This document shows, in pieces, positions 1 to 7,818 of a DNA stretch of 64,000 nucleotides; the stretch's first letter is position 1; each line of letters opens with the position of its first letter. The DNA comes from Lachnospiraceae bacterium (GTDB lineage: Bacteria; Bacillota; Clostridia; Lachnospirales; Lachnospiraceae). The notes under the pieces are model-generated. The model saw only the letters and a list, made by a program, of their open reading frames with translations. It was not told the origin of the DNA and searched no databases. Location of the stretch: positions 62,001 through 126,000 of the forward strand of contig JAUNAJ010000006.1 of NCBI GenBank assembly GCA_030527645.1. Direction: 5' to 3'. Made by a program: the position numbers and the translations under genes.

Positions 1-1
1 C

Positions 2-349
2 TGGCTGGCCAATCTGGAAAACAAGCCGGAAAGAGTATTTGTTGTGCACGGTGAGGAGCAGACCGCCGTGGGCTTCTCCGATCATATCTATGAGCAGTTC
101 CACTATGCCTCCTGTGCTCCCTACAGCGGTGATGTGTGGGATCTGAACACCAATGAATGCATTGTCCGCGGTACACCTCAGAAGGCAGAGGGCAGGAAGA
201 AGAGCAGCGGTTCACCTGTATTTGACCGCCTTGTGGCAGCCGGTGCAAGACTTGCCGCTGTCATTACAAAATGCAGAGGCATGGCTAACAAGGATCTGGC
301 AAAATTTGCAGATCAGATCAACGCTCTGGCTGATAAGTGGGATCGATAA
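2..349 (+). CDS. MBL-fold RNA-processing exonuclease, C-terminal end (partial)
   Basis: The reading frame is open from base 2 to the stop at 349, so the gene starts outside the window. The visible 115 residues begin WLANLENKPERVFVVHGEE, which matches the end of the beta-CASP part and the RNA-specificity motif of metallo-beta-lactamase-fold RNA hydrolases. The histidine of VVHGEE belongs to a motif conserved in that group. A charged 50-residue tail follows. The protein would be cytosolic. The catalytic HxHxDH motif lies outside the window, so activity cannot be judged. Family assignment is inferred from this C-terminal motif only. Confidence 0.7.
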   Translation, partial: WLANLENKPERVFVVHGEEQTAVGFSDHIYEQFHYASCAPYSGDVWDLNTNECIVRGTPQKAEGRKKSSGSPVFDRLVAAGARLAAVITKCRGMANKDLAKFADQINALADKWDR

Positions 350-366
350 AAAAATCGAAAATATCG

Positions 367-395
367 TTGACAGACTTGCGAATCCATGGTATATT
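367..395 (+). promoter_or_regulatory. sigma-A promoter of rplU operon
   Basis: A perfect -35 box TTGACA (367-372) is separated by 17 bp from a near-consensus -10 box TATATT (390-395). It lies in the gap before rplU and should start transcription near base 402, giving a leader of about 75 nt. Confidence 0.85.
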
Positions 396-401
396 TTCAT
401 G

Positions 402-478
402 GTATGCCGCACAGAGAGGTTGAAGAATCGTTTTTGACGATCACCAAATCTGGCGAGTAATTTTATAGGAGGTGCCAT
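402..478 (+). promoter_or_regulatory. 5' leader of rplU, possible L21 leader RNA
   Basis: This 77-nt untranslated stretch lies between the promoter and the rplU start and ends in the ribosome site AGGAGG. Firmicutes rplU transcripts commonly carry an autoregulatory L21 leader (Rfam L21_leader). The position and length fit, but I could not fold it or test it against the model, so the assignment is by context only. Confidence 0.4.
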
Positions 479-787
479 ATGTACGCAATTATTGCAACAG
501 GTGGTAAACAGTACAAAGTAGCCGTAGGCGATGAGATCAACGTAGAGAGCCTTGGTGTAGAAGCTGGCGAGACTGTTACATTTGATCAGGTTCTTGCAGT
601 AAGAGACGACGCTGCTCTCAAGGTAGGTGCAGACGTTGCAGCAGCAACTGTAACTGCTTCCGTAGTTAAGAACGGAAAAGGCAAAAAGGTTGTAATCTAC
701 AAATACAAAAGAAAAACCGGATACCACAAAAAGAACGGTCACAGACAGCAGTTCACAAAAGTTAAAATTGAAGCAATCAATGCTTAA
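479..787 (+). CDS. rplU: 50S ribosomal protein L21
   Basis: The 102-residue product begins [18 protein letters not shown], the classic L21 start, and carries the basic RNA-binding stretch [16 protein letters not shown] near the C-terminus. The length is normal for the family. L21 binds 23S rRNA in the large subunit. The start has an AGGAGG site 7 bases upstream. It is the first gene of rplU-prp-rpmA, the standard Firmicutes order, and is driven by the consensus promoter at 367-395. Confidence 0.98.
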   Translation: MYAIIATGGKQYKVAVGDEINVESLGVEAGETVTFDQVLAVRDDAALKVGADVAAATVTASVVKNGKGKKVVIYKYKRKTGYHKKNGHRQQFTKVKIEAINA

Positions 788-802
788 TTTTGTGGTGAAT
801 CT

Positions 803-1135
803 ATGACAACTATTACGTTTTATCGGACAAAAAACGGGTTGATTTCCGGATTTGATGTAGACGACCATGCCGGCTATGCAGAAGAGGGGAGTGACATTGT
901 ATGTGCTGCCATTTCTGCGCTGACGATCAACACGGTGAACTCTATTGAAGCGTTCACTGAGGACGATTTTGAGGGGGAGGCGGATGACGATAATGCTCGC
1001 ATTACCTTTCGCATCAATCTCGACCACTCCGAAGCGGCAGAGCTGCTGCTTCAGTCGTTTCTTCTGGGAGTGACCAACATGGCTTCCGATGAGGCGTACG
1101 CAGACTATATGAAACTCGAATTTCAGGAGGTGTAA
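803..1135 (+). CDS. prp: Ribosomal-processing cysteine protease Prp
   Basis: The 110-residue product belongs to the YsxB/Prp family. The catalytic pair is visible as His22 in DHAGYAEEG and Cys34 in DIVCAAIS, the same spacing as in Staphylococcus aureus Prp. Prp removes the N-terminal extension of ribosomal protein L27. Its substrate gene rpmA follows after 3 bases and encodes exactly such an extension. The gene sits between rplU and rpmA, where it is found across Firmicutes. The C-terminus is acidic, as usual. Confidence 0.95.
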   Translation: MTTITFYRTKNGLISGFDVDDHAGYAEEGSDIVCAAISALTINTVNSIEAFTEDDFEGEADDDNARITFRINLDHSEAAELLLQSFLLGVTNMASDEAYADYMKLEFQEV

Positions 1136-1138
1136 GAC

Positions 1139-1423
1139 ATGATGAATATGAACCTTCAGTTCTTCGCTCACAAAAAGGGAGTTGGTTCTACTAAGAACGG
1201 ACGTGATTCCGAGTCTAAGAGACTTGGTGCCAAGAGAGCAGACGGACAGTTTGTAAAAGCAGGAAATATTCTTTACAGACAGCGCGGAACCAAGATCCAT
1301 CCTGGTGAGAACGTTGGACGTGGAAAAGATGACACTCTGTTTGCTACAGCAGACGGTATCGTAAGATTCCAGAGAAAAGGAAGAGACAAAAAACAGGTTT
1401 CTGTTCTTCCTGTAGCTGAATAA
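1139..1423 (+). CDS. rpmA: 50S ribosomal protein L27 with cleavable N-terminus
   Basis: The 94-residue product starts [20 protein letters not shown]. Residues 1-9, ending NLQFF, form the Firmicutes L27 extension, which Prp cuts between Phe9 and Ala10 to expose the mature AHKKG end that reaches towards the peptidyl-transferase centre. The ribosome site AGGAGG (1125-1130) lies inside the end of prp, 8 bases before the first ATG; a second ATG follows immediately. A terminator lies just downstream. Confidence 0.97.
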   Translation: MMNMNLQFFAHKKGVGSTKNGRDSESKRLGAKRADGQFVKAGNILYRQRGTKIHPGENVGRGKDDTLFATADGIVRFQRKGRDKKQVSVLPVAE

Positions 1424-1435
1424 TTCAGATTGTTT

Positions 1436-1470
1436 AGGAGCCCTTGCAGTGATGTAATGGCTCCTTTTTT
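1436..1470 (+). terminator. Terminator after rpmA
   Basis: A 7-bp stem, AGGAGCC (1436-1442) with GGCTCCT (1459-1465), encloses a 16-nt loop and runs into a T-tract. It closes the rplU-prp-rpmA unit. Confidence 0.75.
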
Positions 1471-1551
1471 ACTATGGGCTGCTTGCTATGGAGGCAGAAT
1501 ACACTCCAGACATTGTACAGCAGACCCTGCATAGAAACGTAAGGAGGTTGT

Positions 1552-2850
1552 ATGTTCGCGGATCGAGCAAGTATTATTATTCGTTCAGGAAAAGGCGGCG
1601 ACGGCCATGTGAGCTTTCGGCGTGAGAAATATGTGGCTGCCGGCGGTCCGGACGGCGGCGACGGCGGCAGAGGCGGCGACGTGATCTTCCAGGTGGAAAA
1701 GGGTCTGAATACATTGGCGGCCTTTCGTCACAAGCATAAATTTGCAGCTGAGGACGGTCAGGAGGGCGGCAAGCGGCGCTGCCATGGAAAGGACGGTCAG
1801 GACATTATCCTGAAGGTTCCGGAGGGAACCGTTGTGTATGATATTGAATCAGGAAAGGTAATTGCCGATCTTTCCGGAGAAAACCAGTCTCAGGTCGTAC
1901 TAAAGGGCGGCAGAGGCGGAAAGGGCAACATGAATTTTGCCACACCGACCATGCAGGTGCCTAAGTATGCGCAGCCGGGACAGCCCTCTCAGGAGCTGGA
2001 GGTGCGTCTGGAGCTGAAGGTGATTGCCGATGTAGGACTGGTTGGTTTTCCGAATGTTGGTAAATCCACCTTCCTGTCCAGAGTCAGCAATGCGCAGCCA
2101 AAGATCGCCAATTATCATTTCACCACGCTTGTGCCAAATCTTGGAGTTGTGGATATTGAGGGCTGCAACGGCTTTGTGATCGCAGATATTCCGGGTCTCA
2201 TCGAAGGTGCCTCCGATGGTGCAGGTCTGGGATTCCAGTTCCTTCGTCATGTGGAGCGCACCCGTGTGATGATCCATGTGGTGGATGCAGCATCTACAGA
2301 GGGGCGTGATCCGGTAGACGATATCTACAAGATCAACAATGAGCTGAAGACCTACAATGCAGACATCGCAAACCGGCCGCAGGTGATTGCTGCCAATAAG
2401 GTAGACAGCATCTATCTGGAGGAGGGGCAGGAGGATCCGATCCGGCGTCTGCGGGATGAATTTGAGCCCCAGGGCGTAAAGGTGTTTCCGATCTCCGCAG
2501 TAACCGGCCAGGGTGTGAAGGAGCTTCTGTATTATGTACAGCAGCAGCTGGATCAGCTTCCGAAGGAAGTGGTCCGCTTTGAGCAGGAATTCTTCCCGGA
2601 GCTTGCACTGGCAAGAGAGAATCTTCCCTATACAGTGGAGAAATCCGAGGAGGAAGAGCGTACCTATATCGTAGAGGGTCCAAAGATCGACAAGATGCTG
2701 GGGTATACCAATCTGGATTCAGAGAAGGGCTTTGCCTTCTTCCAGAAGTTCCTGGCGGAGGCAGGTATCCTGGAGGAGCTGGAGGCTCTTGGCATTGAAG
2801 AGGGAGATACTGTTCGGATGTACGGTCTGGCCTTCGATTATTATAAGTAA
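1552..2850 (+). CDS. obgE: Obg-family GTPase
   Basis: The 432-residue product has the three-part Obg layout: a glycine-rich OBG fold (residues 1 to about 158, with GGPDGGDGGRGGDV), a G domain, and a C-terminal OCT domain. The P-loop GFPNVGKS is at 165-172; DIPG (switch II) and NKVD (guanine specificity) follow. Obg acts in large-subunit assembly and growth or stress control. GTG or TTG starts are not needed because ATG at 1552 has an AGGAGG site 8 bases upstream. It heads the obgE-yhbY-nadD-yqeK-rsfS cluster, which is conserved in Firmicutes. Confidence 0.97.
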   Translation: MFADRASIIIRSGKGGDGHVSFRREKYVAAGGPDGGDGGRGGDVIFQVEKGLNTLAAFRHKHKFAAEDGQEGGKRRCHGKDGQDIILKVPEGTVVYDIESGKVIADLSGENQSQVVLKGGRGGKGNMNFATPTMQVPKYAQPGQPSQELEVRLELKVIADVGLVGFPNVGKSTFLSRVSNAQPKIANYHFTTLVPNLGVVDIEGCNGFVIADIPGLIEGASDGAGLGFQFLRHVERTRVMIHVVDAASTEGRDPVDDIYKINNELKTYNADIANRPQVIAANKVDSIYLEEGQEDPIRRLRDEFEPQGVKVFPISAVTGQGVKELLYYVQQQLDQLPKEVVRFEQEFFPELALARENLPYTVEKSEEEERTYIVEGPKIDKMLGYTNLDSEKGFAFFQKFLAEAGILEELEALGIEEGDTVRMYGLAFDYYK

Positions 2851-2865
2851 TGAGGTGAAAACAGA

Positions 2866-3174
2866 ATGACAAGCAAACAGCGTGCCTATTTAAAGGGAAT
2901 TGCCATGACTACGGATCCGATTCTGCAGCTTGGAAAGAACTGCCTGACGCCGGAGTTCGAAAAAGCAGTGGATGAGGCACTGGAAGCGAGAGAACTGATC
3001 AAGATCAGCGTTCTCCAGAACTGCGACGATGATCCTCTGACCATGGCCCGCCAGCTGGCAGAGCATACCCGCAGCGAAGTGGTGCAGGTGATCGGCAAGA
3101 AAATCGTGCTCTACAGAGAAGGAAAAAAGGACAAAAAGAAAATCCAGCTTCCACCTGCAAAGAAAAAAGTCTGA
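2866..3174 (+). CDS. yhbY: YhbY-family RNA-binding protein
   Basis: The 102-residue product has the CRM (CRS1-YhbY) fold signature: an N-terminal helix with QRAYLKGIA, the strand region PILQLGKN, and the loop VLQNC followed by IGKKIVLYR. YhbY proteins associate with pre-50S particles. The tail is rich in lysine (KKDKKKIQLPPAKKK), which fits RNA binding. It starts 15 bases after obgE with a GAGGTG ribosome site and is probably co-transcribed with it. Confidence 0.9.
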   Translation: MTSKQRAYLKGIAMTTDPILQLGKNCLTPEFEKAVDEALEARELIKISVLQNCDDDPLTMARQLAEHTRSEVVQVIGKKIVLYREGKKDKKKIQLPPAKKKV

Positions 3175-3255
3175 GCGGAAGAAGCTTGTTCCCTGTCAGA
3201 TCTGCATACATGCAGGTGCATCCCAGCGGCTGAAGCTGGACAGAAGGAGACCGAA

Positions 3256-3867
3256 ATGGGACAGAAGATCGGAATAATGGGCGGTACATTCGACCCGATT
3301 CATATCGGACATCTGATACTTGGAGAAGCTGCACAGCAGCAGTTCGGCCTGGATAAGGTCCTGTACATGCCGGCGGGAAATCCGCCCCACAAGCGTAACA
3401 GAGAGGGAAGGGCAACTGACGTGCAGAGAACGGAGATGGTTCGTATTGCCATTCAGGACAATCCGCATTTTGAATTGTCTTTGATGGAGATGAATGAAGA
3501 CGGTTACTCCTATACCTACAGAACACTCGAACGTTTCAAAGCAGAGTATCCGGAGAATGAGTATTATTTTATTATCGGAGCAGATTCTCTGTATGATTTT
3601 GATCAGTGGAAGGAACCGCAGAGGATCTGCAATGCAGGGCATATTATCTGTGCTACGAGAAACCAGACTCCCTCCGAAGAATTCCAGGCCCTTCTGGAAA
3701 AGAGAAGGCAGCAGTATCATGGGGATTTTCTGCTTCTGGATTCTCCTAATCTGGATATTTCCTCTAACAATCTGAGGAAAATGATTGCAGAGGGGAGATC
3801 TGTGCGTTATTATATTCGTTACGATGTGATACGCTATATTGAAGAGAATAGGATCTATCGCAGTTAA
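3256..3867 (+). CDS. nadD: Nicotinate-nucleotide adenylyltransferase
   Basis: The 203-residue product begins MGQKIGIMGGTFDPIHIGH, the nucleotidyl-transferase motif of NadD (residues 9-19). PAGNPPHK follows, and the C-terminal phosphate loop appears as ISSNNLRKM (usual form ISSTxIR). It joins nicotinate mononucleotide and ATP to give deamido-NAD. A GGAG site precedes the ATG. The stop codon overlaps the start of yqeK (TAATG), so the two genes are probably translationally coupled. Confidence 0.96.
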   Translation: MGQKIGIMGGTFDPIHIGHLILGEAAQQQFGLDKVLYMPAGNPPHKRNREGRATDVQRTEMVRIAIQDNPHFELSLMEMNEDGYSYTYRTLERFKAEYPENEYYFIIGADSLYDFDQWKEPQRICNAGHIICATRNQTPSEEFQALLEKRRQQYHGDFLLLDSPNLDISSNNLRKMIAEGRSVRYYIRYDVIRYIEENRIYRS

Positions 3868-4484
3868 TGGGGGATGGACGAATGGGATATGACTGGGAGA
3901 CGCTGGAGAAGCGTTTGAAAAAAGAACTGACGGATGAGCGTTACCGCCATACTCTGGGCGTAATGTATACGGCCTGCTCTCTGGCAATGCGCCACGATGT
4001 GAATCCGGATCAGGCACGGGCTGCCGGTCTGCTGCATGATTGTGCCAAATGTCTGACCAATAAGAAAAAACTGTCTATGTGTCAGAAGAAGAAGGTAAAG
4101 CTGACTGAGTTTGAGAAATCCCATCCATTTCTGATCCATGCGAAGCTGGGAGCAGTCATTGCAAGAGACTATTATGGGGTTGAGGATACCGCGGTGCTGG
4201 ATGCGATTCGGTGGCATACCACCGGAAAGCCTGCCATGACGGATCTGGAAAAGATCATCTACATTGCCGATTATATCGAACCCAATCGGTTTAAGGCGCC
4301 CCGGCTGGAGAAAATCAGAAGAGCGGCCTTTCAGGATCTGGATGTCTGCATGTATATGATCACCTGTGACAGTGTAAACTATCTGAAAGCGGATCCCGGT
4401 TCCATGGATCGCATGACACTGGATGCCTATCACTACTATAAAGAGTTGACAGAAAAGAGGAATACGAATGACGGAGTCAAATAA
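3867..4484 (+). CDS. yqeK: YqeK-family HD hydrolase (symmetrical Ap4A hydrolase)
   Basis: The 205-residue product is an HD-domain protein: His28 in RYRHTLGV, the metal pair His57-Asp58 in LLHDCAK, then WHTTG and IADYIEPNR, which is typical of YqeK. Members of this family cleave diadenosine tetraphosphate into two ADP. The ATG overlaps the nadD stop; a second in-frame ATG six codons later (3882) is a possible alternative. It is followed by rsfS with a 17-base overlap. Confidence 0.93.
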   Translation: MGDGRMGYDWETLEKRLKKELTDERYRHTLGVMYTACSLAMRHDVNPDQARAAGLLHDCAKCLTNKKKLSMCQKKKVKLTEFEKSHPFLIHAKLGAVIARDYYGVEDTAVLDAIRWHTTGKPAMTDLEKIIYIADYIEPNRFKAPRLEKIRRAAFQDLDVCMYMITCDSVNYLKADPGSMDRMTLDAYHYYKELTEKRNTNDGVK

Positions 4485-4824
4485 AATGGCGAAAATCGTG
4501 ATTGATGCTCTTGAGGATAAGAAAGCTGTAAATATCCGTGTGCTGGATATCAGCGAGATCTCACCTCTGGCGGATTATTTCGTGATTGCCAGCGGAACAA
4601 ACAGAAATCAGGTTCAGGCACTCTCTGACAATGTGGAGGAGTCTCTGGGCAAGGCCGGATATAAATCCGGAAAGGTAGAAGGCTACAACAGCGCAAACTG
4701 GATCCTTCTTGATTACAGCGATGTGGTTGTACACATCTTTGATGAGGAGAACAGAGGCTTCTATAATCTGGAGAGACTCTGGACCGACGGAAAACCGGTG
4801 GAGATCGAAGATCTCAAAGCATGA
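4468..4824 (+). CDS. rsfS: Ribosomal silencing factor RsfS
   Basis: The 118-residue product shows the RsfS/Iojap pattern LADYFVIASGTNRNQVQALSD and the C-terminal WILLDYSDVVVHIFDEENRGFYNLERLW. RsfS binds L14 and blocks subunit joining, so translation is reduced under starvation. The start lies inside yqeK, 17 bases before its stop. This is the last gene of the obgE cluster; a very strong terminator begins right after the stop. Confidence 0.96.
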   Translation: MTESNKMAKIVIDALEDKKAVNIRVLDISEISPLADYFVIASGTNRNQVQALSDNVEESLGKAGYKSGKVEGYNSANWILLDYSDVVVHIFDEENRGFYNLERLWTDGKPVEIEDLKA

Positions 4825-4825
4825 G

Positions 4826-4871
4826 AAAAAAGGAAATCAAGGTGCAGTTGTGTACCTTGATTTCCTTTTTT
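4826..4871 (+). terminator. Strong terminator after rsfS
   Basis: An 18-bp perfect stem, with arms at 4826-4843 and 4854-4871, has a 10-nt loop. It starts with an A-run and ends with a T-run, so it could stop transcription from both sides and separates the obgE cluster from the convergent GH32 gene. Confidence 0.92.
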
Positions 4872-4953
4872 GCTGCTTTCTGCCGTTCGGAATTGAGATG
4901 CATTCATGCCGCGGACCGCTCTAACAGCGTATCCGCACACGATCAGCGAATTC

Positions 4954-6432
4954 TCACACGATCAGCAGATCCTCACAGGCAGCCTTCAGCGGCCACATGC
5001 GTACATAGACATCACCGGTGACCTTAGTAAAGGCTTCTCCATCGGCGGGGAAGATACGGGAGGTAAACACAGCATCACCGTCGTTTACGAAAATCTCCAC
5101 AGAGCTGCGGTCGATAAAGATCCGAAGATGCTTCAGACCGTTTGGAAGAGTACGTGTTCTCGTAAGACCGTGGGCTTCATTGAAGGTAGTCTTCATGCCT
5201 CCGCGGTCGATCATGATCTCTTTCAGCAGTTCGGAGTAGGTGATGGAAAGACCGCCGTTTCCATTCTTGTCTGCGAAGAGCTGCAGGGAGACATCACCGG
5301 GACGGAAGTAGAGCTCCATCTCGCAGACTCTGGGAAGATCAATGACCGTGCCGGATTGATAGTCAGACAGCTCGATCTCCTTTTCGCGAAGCTCCTTCAG
5401 ACCGGAGATCGGACGCTGGATCAGTCGTCTGTCGCGAACAGACAGCTCTCTGGGCAGTGTCAGGCAGCCGGACCAGTTCTCCTCATCAGTCGGATAGGTT
5501 ACATCCGGAAGTCCCATCCAGGCGATCAATACTGCGTGATTGTCTCTGTTTACATTATTTGCACAGGCTGCTGCGTAGGAATCAAAACCGAAATCCAGTA
5601 CATGGAAGCTTCCGTCCGGTGTAAAGGTCAGGTTTTCCCAGTCCATCGTTCCCAGAATATAGCCGTTATGATTATCCGACTGACCGCGGCCGGGGAGAAG
5701 CAGGTGCTGTGGACAGAAGATCAGCACATCCTGCTCACCGATCCGCTCGATGCAGGGACACTCCCACATATCACCGAATTTCTCGAACCCGGGAACCTTC
5801 AGTTCTCCTACAAAATTCCAGCCATGCAGCAGATCCTTGGAAGAATAGACAAGGGCACAGCCGTAATGCTTTTTAGTCTGTGCACCGATCATGATATAGT
5901 AGGTATCCAGCTCCTTGATGTAGGTGATCTTTGGATCTCTCTGATGCTCGGTATAGTTTTTATTCTCTCCGAACAGGGGAAGAGGATATTTCTCCAGCCA
6001 GCCGTCCTTCTTTAATCTTGCCAGACAGGTGTAGGCATGGCGGGTCCAGTCCTCGTCACGATGGTTTCCGGTATAATACAGGTACAGATCCTCGCCGATG
6101 GGCATGGCGGATCCCGAATATACTCCCTTATTGTCATATTCACGGTCCGGCATCAGACAGATGCCAAGATTTTTCCAGTTTACCAGATCCTTGGAAACTA
6201 CGTGATACCAGTATTTCAAACCATGTACGGCACCCCAGGGGCACCACTGGTAAAACAGATGCCAGCTTTCATTGTGACGCACAAAGCCGTTGGGATCGTT
6301 GATCAGTCCTGTGATCGACTGAATGTGAAACTGCTGCCGGTAATCGGATGTTCGCACTTCCTCATGCATGTCCCACAATTCCTGAGGATCCTTCAGTGTG
6401 CGGTAGCGTTCCTCTCTCGTCCATTCCTTCAT
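4954..6432 (-). CDS. Glycoside hydrolase family 32 (sucrose/fructan beta-fructosidase)
   Basis: The 492-residue cytosolic product (no signal peptide) has the three GH32 acidic motifs: NDPNG with nucleophile Asp46, RDP with Asp166 as transition-state stabiliser, and ECP with acid/base Glu224. A C-terminal beta-sandwich includes RIFIDRSSVEIFVNDG (about residues 435-450). It probably hydrolyses sucrose, sucrose-6-phosphate or short fructo-oligosaccharides. The start has AAAGGA about 10 bases upstream. No transporter or regulator is adjacent, so the substrate form cannot be fixed. It is convergent with rsfS. Confidence 0.93.
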   Translation of the reverse strand: MKEWTREERYRTLKDPQELWDMHEEVRTSDYRQQFHIQSITGLINDPNGFVRHNESWHLFYQWCPWGAVHGLKYWYHVVSKDLVNWKNLGICLMPDREYDNKGVYSGSAMPIGEDLYLYYTGNHRDEDWTRHAYTCLARLKKDGWLEKYPLPLFGENKNYTEHQRDPKITYIKELDTYYIMIGAQTKKHYGCALVYSSKDLLHGWNFVGELKVPGFEKFGDMWECPCIERIGEQDVLIFCPQHLLLPGRGQSDNHNGYILGTMDWENLTFTPDGSFHVLDFGFDSYAAACANNVNRDNHAVLIAWMGLPDVTYPTDEENWSGCLTLPRELSVRDRRLIQRPISGLKELREKEIELSDYQSGTVIDLPRVCEMELYFRPGDVSLQLFADKNGNGGLSITYSELLKEIMIDRGGMKTTFNEAHGLTRTRTLPNGLKHLRIFIDRSSVEIFVNDGDAVFTSRIFPADGEAFTKVTGDVYVRMWPLKAACEDLLIV

Positions 6433-6578
6433 AATTAACTATTCCTTTCTTACGTTCGTTTCTGCTGCTGTTATTGTAACATAGATTGGCGTTAATAAAA
6501 AAGTGTAATATTATGCGTGTTGTTTTCCGTATACGGTATAGTTTTGTACACGGGACAAAGTTGTTCACGGTATTGAAC

Positions 6579-6614
6579 AAAAAGACCGTACAGCCTCGAT
6601 CCGGCTGTACGGTC
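6579..6614 (-). terminator. Terminator of the CmpB-like gene
   Basis: A 12-bp perfect stem (6584-6595 with 6603-6614) and a 7-nt loop run into a T-tract when read on the minus strand (A-run at 6579-6583). It lies 10 bases after the stop of the gene at 6624-7625 and separates it from the GH32 gene transcribed in the same direction. Confidence 0.88.
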
Positions 6615-6623
6615 ATAGTCTTT

Positions 6624-7625
6624 TTATTTGTTTTTCTTTTTGATTTTTAAGTTCTGCAGTGCCTCTTTGAAAGCTTCAGTAACGCCAAGTTCCGGAAGAG
6701 AGATGTCGCCTTTTTGGGGAGTCAGCTTTTTAATGGTACTCAGGGTTCTTCTCTGGAAGAAATCCAGATTGCCGACATAGCGGGCGGCAATTTTTTCTTT
6801 TGATTCTCCCTGCATTTCTCTGGACTCTTCACGCATTTCTTTAGCTTCTGCCCGCTGTTCCCTTGCTTCCGCCCATCGTTCTTTGGATTCCTCGAACATT
6901 TCTCTGGTGGATTCTCTGAATTTTTCCGTGGAGCCTTCCAGTTTTCCGATTGCGGAATCCTTGATCTTTTCAGTGGATTCAGCAATCAGCTCCTTTGTAG
7001 AAGCAACATTGCTCTTAAAGTTCTGGGGCATTGCAGCAATGGTCTCGTATGTAGCCTCCGCCCGCTGGTTCATCTCTGCTTTATATTCCTCCACCTGCTT
7101 CAGCAGTGTAGACAGGCTGGCCTCTGTAAGGGCGATATCTGCACCAACCAGGGCAGCAAGAAGAAGAGAGAGGATCTCGTATACAACAGCAGGTACGACG
7201 GAATGTACATTCTGCAGGGCGGGAAGAAGAAGCTTGACAACAGCGATTCCTGCTGTTCCGAACAGAACGCTTGCCGGAACACAGATCCTTCCGTTTACAT
7301 TCAGCGGCATATTGCTGTAATCCCACCATCTGGCATGGAACCTTTTCTCCAGAACGTAGGAGGTAAGATACTCCACGATTGCAGAACCTACCAGACCAAT
7401 CAGGAATATCTCCCAGATCGGAGTATCTGAAGTTGAAACCAGATGAAATTCCTGAACCAGAATCTGAACGGCCGTTACACAGAAACCGTAGATGGGACAG
7501 ATCGGACCGAACAGAAATCCCCGGTCTGCCCATTTTTTTTCATGAATGGTACAGTATATAGATTCCCAGACCCAGCCGATAAAGCTGTAGAAGATAAACC
7601 AGACAAAATATTGTGAAACAGACAT
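6624..7625 (-). CDS. CmpB-type membrane protein (putative ABC transporter permease) with long charged tail
   Basis: The 333-residue product has an N-terminal half with about five membrane segments and the family signature FIFYSFIGWVWESIYCTIHEKKW and DRGFLFGPICPIYG (PF06541, annotated as putative ABC transporter permease; real function unknown). From about residue 185 to 290 it changes to a highly charged helical stretch rich in Glu, Arg and Lys (KERWAEAREQRAEAKEM), probably a coiled coil in the cytosol. The ATG at 7625 is chosen because AAGGAG lies 9 bases before it; a TTG two codons upstream is possible. It has its own terminator. Confidence 0.75.
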   Translation of the reverse strand: MSVSQYFVWFIFYSFIGWVWESIYCTIHEKKWADRGFLFGPICPIYGFCVTAVQILVQEFHLVSTSDTPIWEIFLIGLVGSAIVEYLTSYVLEKRFHARWWDYSNMPLNVNGRICVPASVLFGTAGIAVVKLLLPALQNVHSVVPAVVYEILSLLLAALVGADIALTEASLSTLLKQVEEYKAEMNQRAEATYETIAAMPQNFKSNVASTKELIAESTEKIKDSAIGKLEGSTEKFRESTREMFEESKERWAEAREQRAEAKEMREESREMQGESKEKIAARYVGNLDFFQRRTLSTIKKLTPQKGDISLPELGVTEAFKEALQNLKIKKKNK

Positions 7626-7759
7626 ATGCAATAACTCCTTGATTCGAATGGATGATTCTTTAATTGCACATATTAATCTAACACAGAAAGAGTGATGCTA
7701 CAAGAGGGGTTAAAGTTCACAGTAAAAAGGGATCAGTTTCGAAAAAAACTATTCTGTGA

Positions 7760-7765
7760 TATACT
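7760..7765 (+). promoter_or_regulatory. Possible -10 box before the aldo-keto reductase gene
   Basis: TATACT lies 54 bases before the start of the gene at 7819. The hexamer 17 bp upstream (TTTCGA) is a poor -35 match. This is a weak promoter candidate. Confidence 0.4.
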
Positions 7766-7818
7766 GATTACAGTAACGACACACTGAGGATACGGGCGAT
7801 AAGAAAAGGAGAAAGTGT

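Noticed and set aside
212-1300. Open frame of 362 codons on the minus strand across rplU, prp and rpmA.
   Set aside because: It is antisense to three certain genes and shows no recognisable protein features.
4906-6015. Open frame of 369 codons opposite the GH32 gene.
   Set aside because: The GH32 motifs (NDPNG, RDP, ECP) are on the other strand; this frame has no family features and no ribosome site.
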